From: CAWDDA01 sp963813345
Lineage (GTDB): Bacteria > Acidobacteriota > Blastocatellia > RBC074
DNA: 56,969 nucleotides
NCBI GenBank assembly: GCA_963813345.1
Contig: CAWEYR010000009.1
Coordinates: 1-56,969, forward strand
Direction: 5' to 3'
Position 1 is the first letter of the stretch; the number at the start of each line of letters is the position of its first letter. The notes beneath the pieces were generated by a model, which was given only the letters and a program-made list of their open reading frames with translations, was not told the DNA's origin and did not search any database. A program made the position numbers and the translations under genes. Positions 20,300-29,009 of the stretch are shown here, in pieces.

Positions 20300-21214
20300 C
20301 TATACCTTATCAAAAGTCTGATATCTGCGAAGCCTTTGCTCTTCGACCGTTCGGTTGGCCCTGGCAAAAAGCTCCCGTATCTGGTTGAGATCTCCACTTT
20401 CAAGGGCGTCTTTCGCCTCCTGCAATTCAAGGATCAGGCGACCGAGGACAGTCGAAATGTTGTCCCTGTTTGTCAGGATAATGTCCCGCCAGACATTCCA
20501 GGAGCTGCCGGCAAGTCGAGTCGTGTCACGCCAGCCCGAAGCGGCCAGTTTGCTTGCAAGGTTTTCCTCACGCCCGGAATCAAGCAGACCTGCGAGCCCG
20601 GTCGCGGTTAGCTGGGGTAGATGACTGATCAAAGCCACGGCCGCATCGTGTGCTTCAGGTGACACTTGGAGAGCCCGCGCTCCGATGGCGGTCACAGTTG
20701 CTTCGAGCTTCGCGAGAGCTTCTGAATCGGTCTTGTCTGTTACTGCCAAGGCGTAGACTGCGCGATCGAAAAGATCGGCACGCGCGTATTCGACACCGGT
20801 GTGCTCGCTGCCAGCCATCGGATGACCACCGATGAAATGGATTGATGGAGGCAGGCTTGAGCGGGCAGCACGGCAGATCTCGCTTTTCGTGCTGCCGGCA
20901 TCGGTGATCAGAGAGTCGGGCGAAAGTCGACTGCCTCGCGTGCGGAGAAAATCGATGATCGCTCCAATCGGAGCTGCAAGGAATACAAAGTCAGCGGTGC
21001 ACGTAGTACGAGCGTCGATCGCAAAGCTCTCCTCGATTTCGTCGATGATGCCGCGTTCGAGAGCTTCGCGGGGGCCACGCATTCCGCCAGCGCCGGTGAT
21101 GCGACCAGTGAAGCCTGCACGCCGCAGAGCAAGAGCGAATGATGCGCCTATCAGTCCGCAGCCGTAGATCGCAACATGACGGAAGGGGATCATAGTGTCA
21201 CATCTGGGGGTCAC
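20300..21214 (-). CDS. tyrA: Prephenate dehydrogenase
   Basis: Oxidative decarboxylation of prephenate to 4-hydroxyphenylpyruvate in tyrosine synthesis. The N-terminal Rossmann motif (VAIYGCGLIGASFALALRR) is followed by the substrate-site segment FIGGHPMAGSEHTGVEYA and a helical dimerisation domain with LISHLPQLTATGLAGL. About 300 residues and no C-terminal ACT domain, so feedback control, if any, lies elsewhere. Two starts are possible: GTG at 21214, whose GTGA overlaps the aroF stop by 4 bases like most junctions in this operon, or ATG at 21193 just before the Rossmann fold. Last gene of the aromatic block. Confidence 0.95.
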   Translation of the reverse strand: MTPRCDTMIPFRHVAIYGCGLIGASFALALRRAGFTGRITGAGGMRGPREALERGIIDEIEESFAIDARTTCTADFVFLAAPIGAIIDFLRTRGSRLSPDSLITDAGSTKSEICRAARSSLPPSIHFIGGHPMAGSEHTGVEYARADLFDRAVYALAVTDKTDSEALAKLEATVTAIGARALQVSPEAHDAAVALISHLPQLTATGLAGLLDSGREENLASKLAASGWRDTTRLAGSSWNVWRDIILTNRDNISTVLGRLILELQEAKDALESGDLNQIRELFARANRTVEEQRLRRYQTFDKV

Positions 21215-22221
21215 ATCTGGCGTTCGATTGCGGGGGCGATCTGTCGAAGCTGCGCCATCAGCTTTTCGAACTGTTCAGGAAGCAGCGATTGAGCGCCGTC
21301 GCACAGCGCGCGCTCGGGTTCGTTATGAACTTCGATCAGCAATCCATCAGCGCCGGCGGCTACAGCGGCGCGCGCCATAGGCGGCACTTTGTCGCGCCTA
21401 CCTGTACCGTGGCTTGGATCGACTATCACTGGGAGATGTGAGAGCTTTTTGATGACCGGAATCGCCGATATGTCGAGCGTGTTGCGAGTGTAGGTCTCGA
21501 AGGTCTTGATTCCGCGCTCGCAGATGATGACTTCGTGATTGCCGCCGGACATGAGGTATTCCGCTGAGAGCAGCGTTTCCTCGATCGTTGCAGCAGGACC
21601 GCGCTTGAGCAGGACTGGTTTGTCGAGTTTTGCGAGATCCTTGAGCAGATTGAAATTCTGCATGTTGCGCGCGCCAACCTGCAGAATGTCGACGTGCTTC
21701 AGAAACATCGGTATCTGAGATGACTCCATGATCTCGGACACAGTCAACAATCCATGCCTGTCGGCAGCCTCCCGCAGGAATTTGAGACCTTGCTCACCGA
21801 GCCCCTGAAAACTGTATGGTGATGTCCTTGGCTTGAATGCGCCGCCGCGCATAACACGAACGCCGTGCGGCGCGATCGCGGCAGCGATTGCTTCGACCTG
21901 CTCGCGGCTTTCGACGGTACACGGTCCCGCCATCATGACGACCTGGTCACCACCGATGAGCGTGTCCTTGATACGAATCTTTGTTCCTTCGGGTTTGAAC
22001 GCGCGCGATGCCAGCTTGTAGGGCGCGCTGATTCGTATCACTTCGTGAACGCCGTCGAGCAACTCGAGATCGCGCGTATCGGCAATGTGAGCACCGACGG
22101 CACCAAGAATGGTGTATCGGGCGCCGGTTGATCGGTGAATATCAAAGCCCCAGTTGACCAGCTTGTCGACGACGCTGGTTATCTGGTCCTCGGCTGCGTT
22201 TTCTTCCATTACAACTATCAT
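21211..22221 (-). CDS. aroF: 3-deoxy-7-phosphoheptulonate (DAHP) synthase, class I-beta
   Basis: First committed step of the shikimate pathway, joining PEP and erythrose 4-phosphate. The N-terminal ferredoxin-like regulatory domain (about residues 1-70, MIVVMEENAAEDQITSVVDK) precedes the barrel, which shows MMAGPCTVESREQ, MRGGAFKPRTSPYSFQGLG, LLKRGPAATIEE and VIVDPSHGTGRRD. This is the Thermotoga/Bacillus-like type, whose regulatory domain usually binds Tyr or Phe. Length 336. Its start overlaps the chorismate mutase stop by 4 bases and its end overlaps tyrA by 4 bases. Confidence 0.97.
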   Translation of the reverse strand: MIVVMEENAAEDQITSVVDKLVNWGFDIHRSTGARYTILGAVGAHIADTRDLELLDGVHEVIRISAPYKLASRAFKPEGTKIRIKDTLIGGDQVVMMAGPCTVESREQVEAIAAAIAPHGVRVMRGGAFKPRTSPYSFQGLGEQGLKFLREAADRHGLLTVSEIMESSQIPMFLKHVDILQVGARNMQNFNLLKDLAKLDKPVLLKRGPAATIEETLLSAEYLMSGGNHEVIICERGIKTFETYTRNTLDISAIPVIKKLSHLPVIVDPSHGTGRRDKVPPMARAAVAAGADGLLIEVHNEPERALCDGAQSLLPEQFEKLMAQLRQIAPAIERQM

Positions 22222-22511
22222 TTTGCCTTTGCCTCGATGCGCTCAATGCGGCGCGATTCATCTATAACTCGCTCGAACAGGCGGCGGATTGCCTCAGAGT
22301 CGAGAGGGCCATGGTTTGCTCCCGCGACGTTGGCCATTACCTCAGCCTCACGCTTTGGTGAGTAGACTTCCATTCCGAGCTTTCGTTTGATGTGTCCTAT
22401 TTCGATCGCACACTTCGCCCGTTCATTGAAAAGGACTACGAGCTGCGCATCGATCTCATCGATTCTTACGCGCCAGTCATCGATCACTTTCTCCTGGGTC
22501 ATAGGCTTCAT
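22218..22511 (-). CDS. Chorismate mutase, AroQ class
   Basis: A 97-residue all-helical monofunctional chorismate mutase that turns chorismate into prephenate. Active-site pattern: RIDEIDAQLVVLFNERAKCA with the conserved arginines, then IGHIKRKLGMEVYSPKREAE and LFERVIDESRRIE. It overlaps trpA upstream and aroF downstream by 4 bases each. In Bacillus this domain is fused to DAHP synthase; here it is a separate gene immediately upstream of aroF, so the two products may form a complex. The symbol could be aroQ or pheA depending on convention. Confidence 0.94.
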   Translation of the reverse strand: MKPMTQEKVIDDWRVRIDEIDAQLVVLFNERAKCAIEIGHIKRKLGMEVYSPKREAEVMANVAGANHGPLDSEAIRRLFERVIDESRRIERIEAKAK

Positions 22512-23309
22512 GTGTCCTTTGTTGGCTTCGCAAGATCGCGAGTAAGACGCGAAACTCGCTCGACGATATCGTGTCTGCCAAGAGACTCCTCGACTTCGAG
22601 AACAATCCGGCTGCCAACTACTACGCCGTCTGCGTAGGTCGAGACTTCCCGAACGTGCTCAGGCCGTGAAATGCCGAATCCGACGACCACTGGCAGATCT
22701 GTGGTTCTTCGAACGCGTGCTACGAGGTTACGAACTTCTTCTGATATCTTTTCGCGCACGCCGGTCACGCCTGTGCGAGCGACTACATAGACGAATCCGC
22801 TCGAGTGGCGACTGATGAGCTCGATCCGGCGATCGGTTGATGTTGGCGCTACGAGAAAAATCGTATCGAGCCCGGCGTCACGCATTTCCGAAATGTGAGG
22901 TTCCGCCTCCTCAGGAATGAGGTCGGTGATCAGAACTCCATCGATTCCGGCGTCTTTCAGGGCTCTTGCTCGATCTCCGTTTCGAAACTGAAGAAGCGGA
23001 TTGAAGTAAGTGAAAAGAACGATCGGAACCGCACTCTGCTGCCGGACTCGTTCGAGCATCGGCAGCAATTCAGTAACGCCGATCGGATTGAGCAAGGCTC
23101 GCTCTGAAGCGCGCTGAATCACCGGTCCATCAGCCATCGGATCGGAGAAGGGAACTCCCAGCTCGATGATATCCGCACCAGCGCTGTCGAGCGCAGGAAG
23201 CAACTCTTCCGTTGTTTTCAGATCCGGATCGCCTGCGGTCAGATAAGGTATGAATGCCTTATGGCCGCGGGCCTTGAGATCTTTGAAATCGTTGAGCAAT
23301 GCGAGACAT
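22508..23309 (-). CDS. trpA: Tryptophan synthase alpha subunit
   Basis: Cleaves indole-3-glycerol phosphate to indole and passes it to TrpB. A TIM barrel with the catalytic Glu in IIELGVPFSDPMADGPVIQ, the Asp in GVLITDLIPEEAE, and VVGFGISRPEHV for phosphate binding. The uninterrupted frame starts only at a TTG (23299), but an ATG at 23309 in another frame reads MSRIAQRF, the usual TrpA opening. A single-base error near 23285-23296 therefore probably hides the true start. It follows the sugar dehydrogenase after a family A repeat and overlaps the chorismate mutase start by 4 bases. Confidence 0.95.
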
Positions 23310-23320
23310 TTGAGATTTGA

Positions 23321-23407
23321 GGTACGTTGTACCGGCTTTTAGCCGGAAGCGTCACATTCGAACTACTCGAATGTGACGCTTCCGGCTGAAAGCCGGTACA
23401 ACGTACC
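23321..23407. repeat. Interspersed inverted repeat, family A copy 1
   Basis: 87 bases; the arms begin GGTACGTTGTACCGGCTTTT and end AAAGCCGGTACAACGTACC, with an inner palindrome around ACATTCGAAC. Nearly complementary over about 40 bases. It separates the sugar dehydrogenase from trpA inside the operon, so the transcript would carry a long stable hairpin. Confidence 0.95.
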
Positions 23408-23411
23408 TTCC

Positions 23412-24677
23412 TTACCGCCTTCCTGAATACGTTACTCTCCAGATCTTGTTGCCGCCGTCATCCACGACAAGCAGCGAGCCGTCTCGCAATTGCGCGAGCC
23501 CAACGGGACGGCCCCAGACCTCGCGTCCGGACTCATCGAGAACCCAGCCGGTCATGAAATTCTCATAGCCGCCTTCAGGTTTTCCACTCTTGAATGGAAT
23601 GCGGATGACCTTGTACCCGGAGCGTTTCGAGCGGTTCCACGAGCCGTGCAAAGCTACAAACGCATCACCTTCATAGTCACGTGGAAACATGTTTCCCGTG
23701 TAGAAGACGAGACCAAGGGCCGCTGCATGCGCCTCGATCAGAACATCCGGGACGATTGCTTTCGCCACAAGATCCGGGCGCTTTCCCACAAGCGTTGGCT
23801 GCGGGTTCTGTCCGATATAAGAGTATGGCCAGCCGTAGAAGCCTCCGTCCTTCACCGAGGTGACATAATCAGGAACGAGATCGTCACCCAGACCATCCCG
23901 TTCGTTGACTGCCGTCCAGAGCGCGCCACCAGTCGGGTTCCATGCAAGGCCGATCGGATTGCGTATTCCGGAAGCGAAGATGCGATGACCCGAACCATCG
24001 GGATTGTATTCACTGATCGCCGCACGCCGCGGCTCGGCCTCTTCGTTCACATTCGATTCTGAACCAACTGAAACATAGAGCTTCTTCCCATCACGATTGA
24101 AGAGCAGATTGCGCGTCCAGTGCTGGTTATATCCCTTGCCCGGAAGGTCGATGATCTTTTCCGCCGCGCCTTCAGCCTTTGTCTGGCCCGCCGTGTATTT
24201 GTACCGCACTACCGAATCAGTGTTGCCGACATAGAAGTAGCCGCCTTGTACCGCCATGCCAAACGGCTGATTGAGGTCGGTCGCGAAGACGAAGCGCTCG
24301 GTTGCATTGTCGATCTTTCCGTCCTTGTTCGAATCGCGAAGGACAAAAACAGTATTCGCTTGCGAGTCGGCGACGAAGACGTCACCGTTAGGTCCTGCGA
24401 TTGCCCAGCGTACGCGCTTGAAGTCACCTTCGACGAAGACGCTGGCCGCAAATCCTGCAGGAAGCGCGAGCGCTGCATCAGCAGGCTTTGGCGCATTCGC
24501 GGGCATGTTTCGTGCCGGCTGCGTGGCTCCAGGCTTGGGCAGCGATCCAGGTGTGATCAGCACCTTCTGCCCGGGCCGCCCCTTTGCACCAATGCCTTCA
24601 GTGATGTCCTGAGCACAGGCAGCACCGGCTGTAACCATGGCAAATGCCAGAAAACATGCGGCTCTAGCAAACTTCAT
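23412..24677 (-). CDS. Secreted sorbosone/glucose dehydrogenase-like beta-propeller (PQQ-type family)
   Basis: 421 residues with a signal peptide (FLAFAMVTAGAACAQ) and a six-bladed propeller like soluble quinoprotein glucose/sorbosone dehydrogenases. Landmarks are LPAGFAASVFVEGDFKRVRW, NQPFGMAVQGGYFYVGNTDS, GIRNPIGLAWNPTGGALWT, DGGFYGWPYSYIG, FVALHGSWNRSKRSGYKV and GRPVGLAQLRDGSLLVVDDG. Members oxidise sugars with PQQ in the periplasm; the substrate here is not known. The ATG at 24677 overlaps the trpB stop by 4 bases and trpA follows, so a secreted oxidoreductase sits inside the trp operon. Frame intact. Confidence 0.9.
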   Translation of the reverse strand: MKFARAACFLAFAMVTAGAACAQDITEGIGAKGRPGQKVLITPGSLPKPGATQPARNMPANAPKPADAALALPAGFAASVFVEGDFKRVRWAIAGPNGDVFVADSQANTVFVLRDSNKDGKIDNATERFVFATDLNQPFGMAVQGGYFYVGNTDSVVRYKYTAGQTKAEGAAEKIIDLPGKGYNQHWTRNLLFNRDGKKLYVSVGSESNVNEEAEPRRAAISEYNPDGSGHRIFASGIRNPIGLAWNPTGGALWTAVNERDGLGDDLVPDYVTSVKDGGFYGWPYSYIGQNPQPTLVGKRPDLVAKAIVPDVLIEAHAAALGLVFYTGNMFPRDYEGDAFVALHGSWNRSKRSGYKVIRIPFKSGKPEGGYENFMTGWVLDESGREVWGRPVGLAQLRDGSLLVVDDGGNKIWRVTYSGRR

Positions 24678-25909
24678 TCTTTCACCTCACTCTCACGTTG
24701 TTTGGTTTCCATTCTCTCGGCGACCGTGTTGACGTCCTTGTCCCCGCGCCCCGACAGATTGACGAGAATGATCTCCTCGCCTCCAAGGGTCGGAGCCAGA
24801 TTCTGAAGGTACGCTATCGCGTGTGCTGACTCGAGCGCTGGAATTATTCCTTCGAGACGTGCCAGCAATCGAAGACCTTCGAGTGCCTCGTCGTCGCTGA
24901 CGGACGTATACGAGACGCGGCCCGCATCGTGCAAATACGCGTGCTCCGGGCCGATACTCGGGTAGTCAAGTCCAGCCGAGATCGAGTGCGTCGCTGCCAC
25001 TTGACCCCGCTCGTTCTGAAGCAGATAGCTTCGCGTTCCCTGAAGCACGCCGACACTGCCGCCGCCGGTCTCGAGAAATCGTGCCGCATGCTCCCCTAAT
25101 TCGCTTCCGCGGCCTCCGGCCTCGACACCTGTCATGCGAACCGTCTCATCATTCAGGAACTCGAAGAACAACCCCATCGCGTTACTTCCACCACCGACGC
25201 AGGCGACAAGATAAGCTGGAAGCCTGCCTTCGCGCTCGAGTATCTGGGCGCGTGCCTCGCGTCCGATCACGCTTTGAAAATCACGCACCATCATCGGGTA
25301 CGGGTGGGGACCGAGAACCGAGCCGAGCAGATAGTGCGTATTCTCGACGTTGGTTACCCAGTCACGCAGCGCTTCGTTGATCGCGTCCTTGAGCGTTCGG
25401 CTGCCTGCATCTACGCCTACAACCTCCGCTCCGAGCAGCTTCATCCTGAAGACGTTGAGTGCCTGCCGCCTCATGTCTTCAGTGCCCATGTAGACTACAC
25501 ATTCAAGACCAGCGAGCGCGCATACAGTTGCTGTCGCTACACCGTGCTGTCCTGCGCCGGTCTCTGCAATGATCCGGCGCTTGCCCATGCGCCTGGCAAG
25601 CAGTATCTGGCCGACCGCGTTGTTGATCTTATGCGCGCCAGTGTGATTCAGGTCCTCACGTTTGAGATATATCTTCGCTCCGCCGTAATGCTCAGTGAGT
25701 CGCGCAGCATAAGTCAGTGGAGTGGGTCGTCCAACGTACTCGGAGAGGAGTGTCCTGAATTCGCTTTGAAACGCCTCGTCCTGCTGAGCTTCTGCATATG
25801 CAGCTCTCAGCTCTTCAAGAGCGAACATCAGAGTCTCCGGTACAAAGCTTCCTCCGTACGACCCGAAATGTCCTCCGCTGTCTGGAAGGCTCTTGAAGTC
25901 AGCGCTCAC
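24674..25909 (-). CDS. trpB: Tryptophan synthase beta subunit
   Basis: PLP enzyme condensing indole with L-serine. The PLP lysine lies in LNHTGAHKINNAVGQILLA; the phosphate-binding glycine run is ACVGGGSNAMG; ETGAGQHGVATATVCALAGL is the indole-tunnel helix. 411 residues, normal for TrpB1. The start is GTG at 25909, giving the GTGA overlap with the end of trpF. Its stop overlaps the sugar dehydrogenase start. The C-terminal tail RMETKQRESEVKE is slightly longer than typical. Confidence 0.98.
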   Translation of the reverse strand: MSADFKSLPDSGGHFGSYGGSFVPETLMFALEELRAAYAEAQQDEAFQSEFRTLLSEYVGRPTPLTYAARLTEHYGGAKIYLKREDLNHTGAHKINNAVGQILLARRMGKRRIIAETGAGQHGVATATVCALAGLECVVYMGTEDMRRQALNVFRMKLLGAEVVGVDAGSRTLKDAINEALRDWVTNVENTHYLLGSVLGPHPYPMMVRDFQSVIGREARAQILEREGRLPAYLVACVGGGSNAMGLFFEFLNDETVRMTGVEAGGRGSELGEHAARFLETGGGSVGVLQGTRSYLLQNERGQVAATHSISAGLDYPSIGPEHAYLHDAGRVSYTSVSDDEALEGLRLLARLEGIIPALESAHAIAYLQNLAPTLGGEEIILVNLSGRGDKDVNTVAERMETKQRESEVKE

Positions 25910-26539
25910 TTGTCCATCTCCAATCTGAGCGATTGTAGTTTCCCGATATCTTTTCGGCCGGGAGATATTTCAACTCCGCTGTTGACATCCACCGCATACG
26001 GTTGCACCTCACGGATAGCTGACGCGATGTTCTCTGGTCCAAGACCGCCTGCAAGAATCACGGTCGGCGAGTTGTGCCGCCTGGCCTGCGATTTTCCAGT
26101 TAGCCGTCAACCCCGTTCCGCCGTACAACTCTTTATCGAAGGCGTCGAGAAGGATGGCCCTGGCCGGCACATCTACCACCTGTTGAGGATCAAAATCGTT
26201 GCCGACACGAAGCGCCTTGATTACGCGATCGGGCCCGACCTGCTCACAGAAACGTGCATCCTCATCGCCATGCAGCTGGATCATCTCAACGCCGCTCGTT
26301 TGAGCCTTCTTAAGCACTTCGTCCGGACCTGGTTCATTCACAAAGATACCAACCGTCGTGGCCTGTCCTTCAAGTTTCTCAATGATTGAGCGCGCACGCT
26401 CGAGCGCGATGAACCGCGGACTCTTCGAATAAAAGTTAAATCCCAGAAAATCGGCGCCGACGCTTAATGCAGCCTGCGCATCTTCGAGCGATGTAATCCC
26501 GCATACCTTGAGCCTGACTTTTTGCGTTCGCGATTTCAT
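25906..26539 (-). CDS. trpF: Phosphoribosylanthranilate isomerase (frameshifted)
   Basis: Amadori rearrangement of PRA to CdRP in tryptophan synthesis. The start KVCGITSLEDAQAALSVGAD holds the catalytic Cys; MIQLHGDED and ILLDAFDKELYGGTGLT carry the general acid Asp. The frame changes near 26095, and the other frame continues PTVILAGGLGPENI, AVDVNSGVEISPGRKD, to a TGA overlapping the trpB GTG. Total length 634 bases, i.e. one extra base. Both halves match the family, so an assembly error is likelier than a real mutation. It overlaps trpC by 4 bases. Confidence 0.93.
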
Positions 26540-27312
26540 TGTTCAACGGCAGCAAGGGTCAGGCTCCTGAGGGCAGCTCCCTCGTCTTGTGCTCGCATCA
26601 GCTCTTCACCTATTAGCACTGCGTGAAAACCTGCGGCACCGAGTCTGGTGATTTCTTCACGCGAACGAATCCCGCTCTCACTTACAAGAGTGAGCGATGC
26701 AGGCAGATCACGCGCGAGCGCGATTGATGTCGAAATATCGGTTGCGAAGGTCCGCAGATCGCGATTGTTAACTCCAAGCAGTTTCACATCGTGTTTGAGC
26801 GTTTTGTTGAGCTCGTCGCAATCGTGCACTTCGACAAGGACGTCCAGGCCGACACCGTGAGCAACGTTCAACAGACGTTCGATTTCGTCGTGATCAAGCA
26901 TTGCGGCAATGAGCAGGATTGCGTCGGCGCCAGCCTCGGCGGCCTCGAAGACCTGATATTCATCAAAGATGAAGTCCTTGCGAAGCAGCGGAAGGGTGGT
27001 TGTGGCTCGCACCTGTTTCAAGTGTTCGAGCGAGCCGTCAAAAAAGTCTTCCTCAGTGAGTACCGAGATTGCGGCAGCGCCGTTCGCTTCGTAGTTTCGA
27101 GCGATTGCGGCGGGATCGAAGTGTTCGCGAATGACACCCTTCGAAGGCGATCGACGCTTGATTTCAGCGATGATGCTTACGGGATTCTTTCTCAGCGCTG
27201 CGATGAACTTGCCAGGCGTGCGGAATGTCCTGGTCGCGATCGGTCTTGTGCGTTTCGCCTCCTCGACCCGCTCGCGCTTTCGCTCAACGATCTGTGAAAG
27301 GATGTCGTGCAT
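26536..27312 (-). CDS. trpC: Indole-3-glycerol phosphate synthase
   Basis: Ring closure of CdRP to indole-3-glycerol phosphate. A TIM barrel with all catalytic stretches: SIIAEIKRRSPSKGVIRE, LRKDFIFDEYQVFEA, LVEVHDCDEL, LGVNNRDLRTF, LVSESGIRSREEI and AVLIGEELMRA. 258 residues, standard. It starts after an intergenic family A repeat that separates it from trpD, and its stop overlaps the trpF start by 4 bases. Confidence 0.98.
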   Translation of the reverse strand: MHDILSQIVERKRERVEEAKRTRPIATRTFRTPGKFIAALRKNPVSIIAEIKRRSPSKGVIREHFDPAAIARNYEANGAAAISVLTEEDFFDGSLEHLKQVRATTTLPLLRKDFIFDEYQVFEAAEAGADAILLIAAMLDHDEIERLLNVAHGVGLDVLVEVHDCDELNKTLKHDVKLLGVNNRDLRTFATDISTSIALARDLPASLTLVSESGIRSREEITRLGAAGFHAVLIGEELMRAQDEGAALRSLTLAAVEQ

Positions 27313-27320
27313 TTGTTTGT

Positions 27321-27405
27321 GTACGTTGTACCGGCTTTTAGCCGGAAGCGTAACATTCGAGTAGTTCGAATGTTACGCTTCCGGCTAAAGGCCGGTACAA
27401 CGTAC
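27321..27405. repeat. Interspersed inverted repeat, family A copy 2
   Basis: 85 bases, arms GTACGTTGTACCGGCTTTTA and complement, inner GTAACATTCGAGTAGTTCGA. It lies between trpD and trpC, and the restored trpD stop codon directly abuts it. Confidence 0.95.
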
Positions 27406-28421
27406 CTAAATCCGGTTTGTCATACTTACCAGCGCTTCGACCTTTTGGTGCGCAGCGCCTGAATCGATAACCTCAGCGGCCATGCGTACGCCTTCACGTA
27501 AATCATTACTGCCCCCGACACAAACAACGCTGCAGCCGCATTCATCAGAACCAGACTCCGCGCTGCGTCCTTGCGGTCGCGGCGAAACACCGCACGAATA
27601 ATCTCCGCATTGTCATCCGCTGTGCCCCCGCGGAGAGGCTCGATATCAGAAACCGCAACACCAAAATCGTCCGGGTGCAGTTGAAACCTTCGGACACCAT
27701 TCTTTCCGGCTTCAAACACCTCTGTCGTCCCACCGAGCGTAATCTCGTCCAAGCCATCCTCGCCCCTCACGATCCAACTCCGCGAGGTACCCAGTTGCGA
27801 TGCGGCCTTCGCGACCTTCTCACTCGCTCCCGCTCGCGAAACGCCGATCACCTGATGTGGCGCCTGTGCCGGATTTGTAAGTGGACCCAGCAGATTGAAG
27901 ATAGTCGGCACCTGAAGACTTCGCCTCACAAGTGCGACCCGTTTTGTGGCTGCGTGATGCAGAGGCGCAAACATGAATCCGATCCCGATCTCATCGATGC
28001 ATTCCGCGACGCGCTCAGGAGCCAGGTCTACTTTGACGCCCAACGACCTGAGGACATCGGCACTTCCCGATTTCGACGTGACTGCGGCATTCCCATGTTT
28101 AGCCACCGGCACCCCGGCCGCTGCGACGACGAACGCAGCCGCAGTCGAAACATTGAAGGTCTTTGCAACACTCCCGCCAGTGCCGCAGGTATCCACATAG
28201 GTCTCGTGCCGCGTCAGAACGCGCGAGCATCGCGCGCGCATGGTTTCGGCGAATCCTGCGATCTCGTCCTCGGTCTCGCCCTTTGTCTGGAGCGCAACAA
28301 GCACTGCGGCGATCTGTGCATCAGTCGAGTCGTCTCCCATCAAGGCCGCAAGCAGTTCTGCTGCCTCCTGTCGATCGAGATGTTCACCGGACGTCAATCT
28401 TCCAAGAAAGTGTGAGATCAT
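27406..28421 (-). CDS. trpD: Anthranilate phosphoribosyltransferase (frameshifted at the C-terminus)
   Basis: Transfers phosphoribose from PRPP to anthranilate. The PRPP site is VDTCGTGGSVAKTFNVST, followed by KHGNAAVTSKSGSADVLRSL, FAPLHHAATKRV and IFNLLGPLTNPAQ. The frame changes near 27512, after NAAAALFVSG; the other frame reads NDLREGVRMAAEVIDSG and stops at TAG (27406-27408). Corrected length is about 338 residues, standard. It begins 4 bases after the trpG stop. Confidence 0.95.
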
Positions 28422-28425
28422 TTGT

Positions 28426-28989
28426 CTAAATCGCGAGGAAGTTTTTGAGCAGGTCTTTCCCGACGTCAGTCAGAATAGACTCAGGGTGGAACTGAACACC
28501 TTCACACAAAAACTCCCGATGCCGGAGACCCATAATCAATCCGTCCGACGAACGCGCAGTTATTTCAAGCACATCGGGAAGTGATTCAAGATCGACAATC
28601 AGTGAATGGTATCGAGTGGCAGTAAACGGGTTCTCGAGACCGGCAAAAATCGTTCGGCCATCGTGAACAATCTTGCTGGTCTTGCCATGCATCAGGTAAG
28701 GCGCACGCACTACCTGGCCACCAAAGGCCTGACCTATGGCCTGATGTCCGAGACAGACGCCAAGAATCGGAACCTGGCCGGCAAGCTCGCGAATGACATT
28801 CAGAGAAATGCCGGCTTCGTTCGGAGTGCAGGGGCCGGGCGAAATTACGATCCGTTCGGGTTTCAAAGCTTCAATCTCGCCAACGCTCGTCTGATCATTC
28901 CGTACGACTCGCACTTCACTGCCAAGCTCGCCAAGATACTGTACGAGGTTGTATGTGAAAGAATCGTAGTTGTCGATGACAAGAATCAT
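28426..28989 (-). CDS. trpG: Anthranilate synthase component II (glutamine amidotransferase)
   Basis: Supplies ammonia to TrpE. Class I amidotransferase with the nucleophile in ILGVCLGHQAIGQAFGG and the His-Glu pair in EGVQFHPESILT; the start is MILVIDNYDSFTYNLVQYLG. 187 residues, a standalone domain. Such proteins may also serve as PabA when no dedicated copy exists. It is separated from trpE by the cyclophilin gene. Confidence 0.97.
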   Translation of the reverse strand: MILVIDNYDSFTYNLVQYLGELGSEVRVVRNDQTSVGEIEALKPERIVISPGPCTPNEAGISLNVIRELAGQVPILGVCLGHQAIGQAFGGQVVRAPYLMHGKTSKIVHDGRTIFAGLENPFTATRYHSLIVDLESLPDVLEITARSSDGLIMGLRHREFLCEGVQFHPESILTDVGKDLLKNFLAI

Positions 28990-29009
28990 GTCGTGACGTT
29001 TGTGCGGTG

